Positions 10,501 to 18,913 of a stretch of 64,000 bases of DNA are shown one piece after another. The translations under genes were made by a program, and so were the position numbers. The notes beneath the pieces are model-generated. The model was not told the DNA's origin. It was given only the letters and a program-made list of their open reading frames with translations, and searched no databases. Numbering within the stretch: position 1 is the first letter of the stretch; each line of letters begins with the position of its first letter. Source of the DNA: Rugalucina vietnamica (lineage: Eukaryota > Mollusca > Bivalvia > Lucinida > Lucinidae); contig OZ024875.1 of NCBI GenBank assembly GCA_964017185.1, positions 65,281,043-65,345,042 of the forward strand. Direction: 5' to 3'.

Positions 10501-12564
10501 TATCAAAGTGTCAGTTAAATTTATGTCCTGCATCCCATCATATAATTTGGCTTTCTTAGCCATTGCCCTAGTAACAGCACAAGAAGGGTAAAGGTCAGGA
10601 ATTTCCTGCTCAATGGGATCAGGCGGTTGATCAACACATGGTGTGCTGGTCAAAAGTGGGTTTACCACAACCTTATCTCCTGCCAAATCATTGCCTAACA
10701 GCAAATGAATACCTTTAAAGGGTAAGGAATGTCTAATACCTACAGCCACGGGACCTTTAACTAAGTCTGAGGACAAATAGATATTATGGAGGGGTACATT
10801 AACAAATCCACACTCTACGCCCTGGATAAGGACACTTGTCCCAGAAGAAGACTTCTCGGAAAATGGCAAGGTATCTGCCAAGATAAGGGATTGAGAAGCT
10901 CCAGTATTTCGTAAGATTTTGATAGGGGTAGACTGGGCAGAGTCACTGTTAAGTGACACAAAACCATCTGATAAGAATGGTTCATAAATCTCCATAATAG
11001 AATCCTCAGAGACTGACTCTTTACAAGTTCTGGTCAGTATAGGGTTTTCTTCCTGGATACAAGACTGTGGTTTAGCCTTTAAGGAGGTGAGGCCTGTCGG
11101 TTTAGCACTATCTATATTTTCTCTTTCTTTCTTTCGTTTCAGTGCCAAACATTCAGAAATAATGTGGCCAGTTTTCTTACAATAATTACAAATTGGCTGG
11201 GATAAGGGATTTTGTCCTTTGTTTTCACTAGAAAATTTGGGTTTTGGACTGGAATTGTCAGTTGGATTACTGGGATTGGCTTTGGGACCGGACTGAGGGG
11301 AATATGGTTTTGACTGAGGGGTAATTTGCTTTGATTGAGGGTTATATGGTTTCCTAGGATATGGCTTGTTGACAAATGAAGCCTTATGAGTCAAAGCATA
11401 GTCATCAGCTAAACGTGCTGCTGTTTCCAAGTTTTCAACTTCTCTTTCGTTCAAGAAAGCCTTAACATCAGAATTTATGCACCGTTTGAATTCTTCAACA
11501 AGCATGAGCTGCCTTAGCTTTGCATGATCAGAACCTACTTTCTTTGAAGAACACCATCTATCAAATAGTTGCTCTTTTGTTCTAGCAAACTCAACATGAG
11601 TCTGGTCATGTTCTTTTCTACAGTCTCTAAATTTCTGCCTGTATGCCTCAGGGACCAGCTCATAAGCCTTAAGAATAAATTCCTTTACTGTATCATAATC
11701 TGAGCTTTGCTCAAGAGAAAGCTGAGTGTAAATTTCTCGAGCTTTACCAATTACAACACTTTGCAAAAGCAAGGTCCAATGCTCTTTTGGCCATTTCAAG
11801 TTTTCTGCTACCTTCTCAAAATGTAGAAAATATTTATCAACCTCTTTTTCTTGAAATGGAGGAACGAGTCGGATATGTTTTGTTACATCAAATATTTTGC
11901 TTGTGTCTGAAGATAAAGATTTTGATTTTGATTTTTCATTAAATTCAATTTCTTTGATTCTTAACTGCAATAGCCTTTCTCTTTCTTTTTCTCCATTTTC
12001 AAATCTCAATTTTTCTTTTTCAATTTCGAGCCGTTCTTCTCGTTCTAATTTTTCTTTTTCAAGCCTTTCTTCTCTTTCTAATTTTTCTTTTTCTAACTCA
12101 ATTTTTTCTCGTTCTAATTCTCTTTGTTTTTCCTTCTCTCGTTCTTCCATTTCTAACTTTTGTTTATGCATTCTTTCTTCCCGTTCTAAAGTTTCCAATC
12201 TTATTCTTTCTTCCCTTTCGGCCTTTTCTGCCCTTATTCTTTCATCCCGTTCTAAAGTTTCCAACCTTATTCTTTCTTCATACTCAAATTTTAGTTTTTC
12301 CATCTCAATTTGTCTTTTGATTTCTAGTTCCCTCAACTGCAAGTCAGTCTGAGTGACTAGAATCTGAGAAGTAGCCGAGGAATCAAAAATTTCCTCGTCA
12401 ACAAAAAACTGAATCAAAATGTTCTTAATTTCATGTTTTAACATGGAAGTCTTGATATTTGACAACCCATAATGATCAGCTATGTCTAAGAGGTCACTCT
12501 TTTTGGCCTTATCTAACAGCTCCTGAGAAGGCGCAGCAATAAAGTCACTTAGTTTGAATGACAT
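7561..12564 (-). CDS. Gag-Pol polyprotein, integrase upstream of RT (Gmr1-like)
   Basis: A single uninterrupted 1667-residue ORF from an ATG at 12564-12562 to TAA at 7563-7561. Domains in order: an N-terminal helical SAP-like region (about 10-55); a Glu/Arg/Lys-rich coiled coil (about 75-225); a retrotransposon Gag/SCAN-like region (about 235-400); a CCHC zinc knuckle (459-472); an aspartic protease (about 545-640) whose active-site motif reads NTGA, so the catalytic Asp is Asn553; integrase with an HHCC finger from His813; the D,D-35-E core (Asp884, Asp943, Glu979) and a GPY module at 1118; reverse transcriptase (about 1241-1430) with Asp1341 and YIDD at 1401-1404; RNase H (about 1545-1667, Asp1550, Glu1590, Asp1619). 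It encodes particle assembly, cDNA synthesis and integration. No frameshift separates gag from pol. The protease change probably blocks processing unless supplied in trans; all other key residues I checked are present. Confidence 0.93.
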   Translation of the reverse strand: MSFKLSDFIAAPSQELLDKAKKSDLLDIADHYGLSNIKTSMLKHEIKNILIQFFVDEEIFDSSATSQILVTQTDLQLRELEIKRQIEMEKLKFEYEERIRLETLERDERIRAEKAEREERIRLETLEREERMHKQKLEMEEREKEKQRELEREKIELEKEKLEREERLEKEKLEREERLEIEKEKLRFENGEKERERLLQLRIKEIEFNEKSKSKSLSSDTSKIFDVTKHIRLVPPFQEKEVDKYFLHFEKVAENLKWPKEHWTLLLQSVVIGKAREIYTQLSLEQSSDYDTVKEFILKAYELVPEAYRQKFRDCRKEHDQTHVEFARTKEQLFDRWCSSKKVGSDHAKLRQLMLVEEFKRCINSDVKAFLNEREVENLETAARLADDYALTHKASFVNKPYPRKPYNPQSKQITPQSKPYSPQSGPKANPSNPTDNSSPKPKFSSENKGQNPLSQPICNYCKKTGHIISECLALKRKKERENIDSAKPTGLTSLKAKPQSCIQEENPILTRTCKESVSEDSIMEIYEPFLSDGFVSLNSDSAQSTPIKILRNTGASQSLILADTLPFSEKSSSGTSVLIQGVECGFVNVPLHNIYLSSDLVKGPVAVGIRHSLPFKGIHLLLGNDLAGDKVVVNPLLTSTPCVDQPPDPIEQEIPDLYPSCAVTRAMAKKAKLYDGMQDINLTDTLIGQSFNKEISTSLSPSQSDIQTDPSNPRSGSENDLSPSNSNDQGHDQLSRSQLCKEQHSDPEISPLFERAFNENEISQVPVCYYVKNDILMRKWRPPDVSAADEWTVNHQIVVPRVYRPEILNLAHETPMSGHLGVNKTYHKILNHFYWPGLKSDVSQHCKSCHTCQMVGKPNQTIPKAQLQPIPAFDEPFSRVIIDCVGPLPKTKKGCEYLLTIMCASTRFPEAIPLRNIKAKTIVNALVKFFTFVGLPKSIQSDKGSNFMSGIFQQVMYELGIKQYKSSAYHPESQGALERFHQTLKNMIRSYCFDTEKDWDEGIHLLLFAVRESVQESLGFSPFELVFGHTVRGPLKLLKEKFLSDDDSSLNLLQYVSDFKNRLSKACDAARSNLKSSQSKMKIRYDENAKDRNFEPGDKVLALLPIPGRPLQARYYGPYTVDKKLSDVNYIVNTPGRRKQKQLCHINMLKKYIDRDSSVISSVNIVNSVPHEQNQMDSEDFNLEKSDPSSSKLQNSDILQNLDQKLSHLDSDKRLELKQLVLEYEHLFPDIPSRTDKIYHDVDIIEGSKPVKEHPYRMNPVKQQYLREEVQYLLDNDFIEPSQSEWSSPCILVPKPDGTFRMCTDYRKVNSVTKTDTFPIPRIDDCIDNIGHAKYVTKFDLLKGFWQIPLTDRAKEISAFVTPDGLYQYKVMPFGMKNSPATFQRLVNSLISNLDGCKAYIDDAIIFSEEWQQHLQTIRTFFDRLSDAKLTVNLAKSEFCHANLTFLGHIVGQGQVKPVEAKVEAISDFPVPTSKRQLMRFLGMAGYYRKFCNNFSAIAEPLTNLLGKKAKYVWTDDCQKSFDKLKAILRSAPVLLAPSFDKEFKLAVDASDVGAGSVLLQEDDNGVDHPVCYFSKKFNKHQRNYSTIEKECLSIILALQHFEVYLASSHAPIVVFSDHNPLTFIHKMKNKNQRLLRWSLMLQEHNLDIRHIRGRDNIIPDTLSRA

Positions 12565-12653
12565 GGTTGCTTTTTGCTGGCTTTAGCTATTTAAACAGCA
12601 AACAGTGAAGATACTTTAGAATTTTAAATAAATTTGGTGCACAAGAAATTTCA

Positions 12654-12672
12654 ATCCCGGACAGGGCCCCCA
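12654..12672 (-). other. Primer-binding site, tRNA-Pro-like
   Basis: Four bases inside the 5' LTR the minus strand reads TGGGGGCCCTGTCCGGGAT. This matches the tRNA-Pro primer site familiar from murine leukaemia-type retroviruses except for a one-base insertion and a C/T change. It begins with TGG, complementary to the tRNA CCA end. Confidence 0.75.
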
Positions 12673-12760
12673 ATTCTGTTACGTGCCAGGCGTAACTAGA
12701 AGATTAAGGAAACCAACAAGTTGGTTAGCCAGCAACAAGCTTTGTTTAAAATTTAACAAA

Positions 12761-12766
12761 TTTATT
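12761..12766 (-). promoter_or_regulatory. LTR polyadenylation signal (AATAAA)
   Basis: The minus strand reads AATAAA near the inner end of the LTR. The functional copy in the 3' LTR is at 6709-6714. Position relative to the TATA motif is plausible for the end of the R region. Confidence 0.5.
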
Positions 12767-13082
12767 TAGAAGTGATTTAACCAGTAATTACATGTGAAAC
12801 AATCAAAAGCATATATACAATCAAACAAAAATGAATGTACAATACCTTTCAAGATGTTAATACCCTTTAAAGAATGTCTGAATGTCCCTCAGAATTTTTT
12901 AACACAAGTCTGTATCAGTTTCTGATCCCAAGAATTAAAGTTTGTTTCAAAATAGCACTATGTCCCAATCCAGAATCGAATATCACAAAGTAATCCAAGA
13001 ATAAGTTTAAATTCCAGTAAGATAGATTTTGACTTCTTAATAGTAACAGTACCCAAAGATTGTCCTTATGAAAATTTGTAGC

Positions 13083-13092
13083 CCTTATATAG
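13083..13092 (-). promoter_or_regulatory. LTR TATA box
   Basis: The minus strand reads CTATATAAGG within the 5' LTR, about 320 bp before the AATAAA signal. It is a good candidate core promoter for element transcription. The start site itself cannot be read from sequence. Confidence 0.5.
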
Positions 13093-13469
13093 CACTGAGG
13101 AACATTCAGGATTCTTCCAGCAAATTCTATGATATCATATACTAAAAATAACAAGTTGTTTACCAAAATTTAATGTTCTGGAATATTCTTTTGACATAAA
13201 AAAAGATTTTTCTAGAAGATTCTACATCTTTGGTTCTTCCAGATTTTTCAGGACTTTTCCGTCAAAGAACAATTTGAAATTTCTAGAAAATTCTGAAGTA
13301 AACAACCTGTTTATGTCCAATATCTGGGACACTAAAAGTAAATAATTGCTAAGGACAACAAGTAAACATCATATGTATAACATCATACTTTCCTGGGCAT
13401 ACTCCCTTGGGAAGTTTACCAGTACTGAATGCACATCTTTCAACAAGTAACTGTCATACATAACAATAT

Positions 13470-14049
13470 CCAAGCTTGAACCTTCGCCATGTTTTTCAAT
13501 ATGTCAATTTATGACGTCATCACGTCGTATTCTCAGTGACGTCATTTCAACACACCCACCATCATACAGCGTAAATTAGGGTCAGGTGGACCAGTGATCG
13601 ATCACCTTTTTCTCTCCAAAACCGCGGCTAATTTGGAAGGTATGTACATTTTAAGAAAGAATAATGATTGTTTACCTCTAGCCACGAAACACAGTTTGAA
13701 AATTTTCAGTGAGTTAACAGAAAGCAGCAAAATGAGGTGGTCAAAAAGCATAAAAGCCCATAGAAACAATGGAAAACTGTTGAAAAAGTAGCTCGAAAAT
13801 CAAGGAAATTCCCCATTAGTCGCAGCGTTATACTAAAAATTTGAAATGTTGATCCGATTTGTTTAGTATTCAGTGAAGTTAAAAAATCTAGCCAGTCAGA
13901 ACGAATGAAGATTGTTTCATCTTGGAGAATTCATTGAACAATCATCGCTTTTTAGCAGTGCAACTAAGACCCCCTCTTCGTAAAGTGCCAGAAAATGCAA
14001 GATAGAAAAGCTTTCCAAATAAATTTAAATTAGTGTTTGTAAGGTAATA
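13470..14049. other. No recognisable gene; probable outer part of the satellite-bearing element
   Basis: GGACCAGTGATCGATC at about 13587 recurs at about 6540 and, inverted and degenerate, near 25710-25735 (GATCGATCACTGGTTCC). This suggests a mobile-element border. No coding sequence is supported. Confidence 0.4.
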
Positions 14050-14178
14050 TACAGGTGCGTTCACTTATTAATATAACCCTGCGATATTCACAAATAAATT
14101 GACAACTTTTCTTGTTTTTGAACAATCGTCACTGGCAAGAAATAGACAACTGGATAAATTTGTTTATATAATATGTTA
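14050..14178. repeat. Left inverted repeat flanking the satellite
   Basis: ACAGGTGCGTTCACTTATTAA through ACAACTGGATAAATTTGTTTA is the inverted match of 25505-25632, about 129 bp with few differences. Just inside it, a short stretch (TATTGGGGACC) is the inverse of GGTCCCCAATA at about 24161. Confidence 0.75.
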
Positions 14179-14209
14179 AGGGCTCAAGGGCACTATTGGG
14201 GACCATACG

Positions 14210-14320
14210 TTAGGATCACAGACCTATACATATATACATACAAGTATACATTATTATATATATACAAGTATACATTATTATATATATATAAGTATATATA
14301 TATATATATATACAAGTCCT
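14210..14320. repeat. TA-rich simple repeat
   Basis: Alternating TATATA tracts with repeated ATACAAGTATACATTATTA units immediately precede the first satellite block. Confidence 0.7.
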
Positions 14321-15044
14321 AATACCTCTTCATCTCCTAACCGTACCCCTAACCATAACCTGATCTCTGATCTTTGTTATAGACAATAGCACTAGGTCAA
14401 CAGGCCGACAAGTCGACAGGTCGACAAGTCGACAAGTCGACAATTCACTATTGAAAAATGGTCATTATTCACTCATTCTGTATATCAACAGTTAACTCTA
14501 ACCCTAACACAATCCTAACACCAACCTAACCCTAACCCTAACCTTACCCTAACCCTACCCGGATCTTTGTTATTGACAATAGCTCTAGGTCAACTGCTCG
14601 ACAAGTCGACAGGTCGACAAGTCGACAAGTCGACAAATCAGTATTGATTATACATGTATGTATACATGTAAATGGATGTGAAGATGCCCTCATTAATGGT
14701 CATTATTGTCCATATCTATAGGTAAACAGTTAAAAATCAGAAAACAGAATTGGCTAGGGAGATGGATCTTCTGTAATGTCCACATCAGTAAATCGACAGG
14801 TCGACAAGTCGGCAGGTCGACAAGTCGACAAGTCGACAAATCAGTATGAGTGGTGTTTACAAATGGAGTCGGAGATGTTGGTCAACCGGATCTTTGTTAT
14901 TAACATATTGTCCCAATCGGTATGTCAACAGTTAACCCTAACCCTAACCCAACCCTAACCCTAACCACACACTAACCCTAACTCTAACTTAACCCTAACC
15001 CTTACCGGATCTTTGTTATTGACAAGAGCACCAGGTCGACAGGT

Positions 15045-18000
15045 CGACAAGTCGACAAATTAATATCGCCAAAATATATAAATGGATAGGTAGGTATAGT
15101 CCAAGCGGAAAATCAAGGACAAAGTGCATGATGGGAAAAAGAGCCTATGTGGTATATAGCTGTCAATACATAATAATCATCATATACCTGAAGCATGATA
15201 GCATACGACGCCCGGGGAGCAAGCACTAACCCTAACCCTAGCCAAGCCCTAACCCTAACCACACACTAACCCTAACATTAACCCTAATCTAAACCTAACC
15301 CTAACCGGATCTTTGTTATCGACAATAGCACTAGGTCGAAAGGTCGACAAGTCGACAGGTCGACAATTCAACAAATCAATAATGCCAAAATTGCTAACAC
15401 TAACCCTAATCTAACCATAACCCTAACCGGATCTTTCTTATTGACAATAACACTAGGTCGACAGGTCGATAGGTCGACAAGTCGACAAGTCGACAAATCA
15501 ATATTGCCAAAATATATAAATGGATAGGTAGGTATAGTCCAAGCGGAACTACAAGGACTAAGTGCATGATGGGAAATAGAACCTATGTGGCACATTTAGA
15601 TGTCAATACATAATAATCATCATATACCTGAAGCGGTAGGGGCATGATCACATACGACGCCTGTGAGGCAAGCCCCCCCCCCCCCCCTCGACCCCCAAGC
15701 TAAAGAAAGAATCCTCCGAGATTACTTTCACTGGCAATATCGATATGTGATAAGCCTTTAAGTTTCCAGTGGATATGCGGTTGTACATCTAAATATGTCA
15801 TTTATCTGTACTGCCAAAACTGAATTGTCGACTTGTCGACCTATGAGATTGGGAGAAGGCTCCTCATTAATGGTCATTATTGTCCCATTCTGTATGTCAA
15901 CATTAAACCCTAACCCCAACCCTAGCCCAACCCTAAACCTAACCACACACTAACCCTAACCCTAACCCTAACCGGATCTTTGTTGTTGACAATTGCACTA
16001 GGTCGACAGGTCGACAAGTCGACAAGTCGACAGGTCGACAAGTCGACAATTCAATTTTGGCAGTACATGTAAATGACATATATAGATGTTTGTTGTTGAC
16101 AATAGCACTAGGTCGACAGGTCGACAAGTCGACAAATCAATATTGCCAAAATATATAAATGGATAGGTAGGTATAGTCCAAGCGGAAAATCAAGGACAAA
16201 GTGCATGATGGGAAAAAGAGCCTATGTGGTATATAGCTGTCAATACATAATAATCATCATATACCTGAAGCATGATAGCATACGACGCCCGGGGAGCAAG
16301 CACTAACCCTAACCCTAGCCAAGCCCTAACCCTAACCACACACTAACCCTAACATTAACCCTAATCTAAACCTAACCCTAACCGGATCTTTGTTATCGAC
16401 AATAGCACTAGGTCGACAGGTCGACAAGTCGACAGGTCGACAATTCAACAAATCAATAATGCCAAAATTGCTAACACTAACCCTAATCTAACCATAACCC
16501 TAACCGGATCTTTCTTATTGACAATAACACTAGGTCGACAGGTCGATAGGTCGACAAGTCGACAAGTCGACAAATCAATATTGCCAAAATATATAAATGG
16601 ATAGGTAGGTATAGTCCAAGCGGAACTACAAGGACTAAGTGCATGATGGGAAATAGAACCTATGTGGCACATTTAGATGTCAATACATAATAATCATCAT
16701 ATACCTGAAGCGGTAGGGGCATGATCACATACGACGCCTGTGAGGCAAGCCCCCCCCCCCCCCCCCTCGACCCCCAAGCTAAAGAAAGAATCCTCCGAGA
16801 TTACTTTCACTGGCAATATCGATATGTGATAAGCCTTTAAGTTTCCAGTGGATATGCGGTTATACATCTAAATATGTCATTTATCTGTACTGCCAAAACT
16901 GAATTGTCGACTTGTCGACCTATGAGATTGGGAGAAGGCTCCTCATTAATGGTCATTATTGTCCCATTCTGTATGTCAACATTAAACCCTAACCCCAACC
17001 CTAGCCCAACCCTAAACCTAACCACACACTAACCCTAACCCTAACCCTAACCGGATCTTTGTTGTTGACAATTGCACTAGGTCGACAGGTCGACAAGTCG
17101 ACAAGTCGACAGGTCGACAAGTCGACAATTCAATTTTGGCAGTACATGTAAATGACATATATAGATGTTTGTTGTTGACAATAGCACTAGGTCGACAGGT
17201 CGACAAGTCGACAAATCAATATTGCCAAAATATATAAATGGATAGGTAGGTATAGTCCAAGCGGAAAATCAAGGACAAAGTGCATGATGGGAAAAAGAGC
17301 CTATGTGGTATATAGCTGTCAATACATAATAATCATCATATACCTGAAGCATGATAGCATACGACGCCCGGGGAGCAAGCACTAACCCTAACCCTAGCCA
17401 AGCCCTAACCCTAACCACACACTAACCCTAACATTAACCCTAATCTAAACCTAACCCTAACCGGATCTTTGTTATCGACAATAGCACTAGGTCGACAGGT
17501 CGACAAGTCGACAGGTCGACAATTCAACAAATCAATAATGCCAAAATTGCTAACACTAACCCTAATCTAACCATAACCCTAACCGGATCTTTCTTATTGA
17601 CAATAACACTAGGTCGACAGGTCGATAGGTCGACAAGTCGACAAGTCGACAAATCAATATTGCCAAAATATATAAATGGATAGGTAGGTATAGTCCAAGC
17701 GGAACTACAAGGACTAAGTGCATGATGGGAAATAGAACCTATGTGGCACATTTAGATGTCAATACATAATAATCATCATATACCTGAAGCGGTAGGGGCA
17801 TGATCACATACGACGCCTGTGAGGCAAGCCCCCCCCCCCTCGACCCCCAAGCTAAAGAAAGAATCCTCCGAGATTACTTTCACTGGCAATATCGATATGT
17901 GATAAGCCTTTAAGTTTCCAGTGGATATGCGGTTGTACATCTAAATATGTCATTTATCTGTACTGCCAAAACTGAATTGTCGACTTGTCGACCTATGAGA

Positions 18001-18262
18001 TTGGGAGAAGGCTCCTCATTAATGGTCATTATTGTCCCATTCTGTATGTCAACATTAAACCCTAACCCCAACCCTAGCCCAACCCTAAACCTAACCACAC
18101 ACTAACCCTAACCCTAACCCTAACCGGATCTTTGTTGTTGACAATTGCACTAGGTCGACAGGTCGACAAGTCGACAAGTCGACAGGTCGACAAGTCGACA
18201 ATTCAATTTTGGCAGTACATGTAAATGACATATATAGATGTTTGTTGTTGACAATAGCACTA
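15045..18262 (+). repeat. Higher-order repeat type A, three units of ~1079 bp
   Basis: The landmark CGGAAAATCAAGGAC recurs at 15106, 16183 and 17262 (steps of 1077 and 1079). By eye the three units are almost identical. Differences concentrate in a poly-C tract (about 16, 16 and 11 bp, near 15670, 16750 and 17829). Each unit contains several CCCTAA blocks and octamer blocks, including one inverted pair. Confidence 0.88.
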
Positions 18263-18399
18263 GGTCGACAGGTCGACAAGTCGACAGGTCGACAAGTCGA
18301 CAGGTCGACAAGTCGACAGGTCGACAAGTCGACAGGTCGACAAGTCGACAGGTCGACAAGTCGACAGGTCGACAAGTCGACAGGTCGACAAGTCGACAA
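18263..18399 (+). repeat. Pure octamer array, ~17 copies
   Basis: Strict alternation of GTCGACAG and GTCGACAA closes the third type A unit. It is the longest uninterrupted octamer run in the region and the likely site of replication slippage or unequal exchange. Confidence 0.9.
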
Positions 18400-18913
18400 A
18401 TCGATATTGCCAAAATATTTAAATGGATAGGTAGGTATAGTCCAAGTGGAAGTACAAGAATTGGCTAGGGAGATGGATCTTCTGTAATGTCCACATCAGT
18501 AAATCGACAGGTCGACAAGTCGACAAATCAGTATGAGTGGTGTATACAAATGGAGGTGGAGATGTTGGTAAACCGGATCTTTGTTATTGACATATTGTCC
18601 CAATCTGTATGTCAACAGTTAACCCTAACCCTAACCCAACCTTAACCCTAACCACACACTAACCCTAACCCAAACTTAACCCGAACCCTTACCGGATCTT
18701 TGTTATTGACAAGAGCACTAGGTCGACAGGTCGACAGGTCGACAAGTCGACAAATCAATATTGCCAAAATATATAAATGGATAGGTAGGTATAATCCAAG
18801 CGGAAATACAAGGACTAAGTGCATGATGGGAAAAAGAGCCTATGTGGTATATAGCTGTCAATACATAATAATCATCATATACCTGAAGCATGATCGCATA
18901 CGACGCCTGGGAG

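Larger units (their letters stand above)
6625..13465 (-). mobile_element. Complete Gmr1-like Ty3/gypsy-class LTR retrotransposon
   Basis: The 6841-bp unit is bounded by two 789-bp LTRs that start TG and end CA. It is flanked by ATAT on both sides (6621-6624 and 13466-13469), a 4-bp target duplication. Reading on the minus strand, the order is: 5' LTR (12677-13465), primer-binding site, gag-pol ORF (12564-7561), polypurine tract (7414-7425), 3' LTR (6625-7413). Pol order is protease, integrase, reverse transcriptase, RNase H, which characterises the Gmr1-like group and not ordinary Ty3/gypsy elements. I counted three differences between the LTRs, so the insertion is young. Confidence 0.93.
12677..13465 (-). 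repeat. 5' LTR
   Basis: The 789-bp partner of 6625-7413, upstream of the ORF on the minus strand. It begins TGTTATGTATG and ends GTAACA, followed by GAAT and the primer-binding site. Confidence 0.93.

Noticed and set aside
11897..12352. 151-codon plus-strand ORF rich in Ser/Phe/Leu
   Set aside because: Antisense of the Glu/Arg/Lys-rich coiled coil of Gag.
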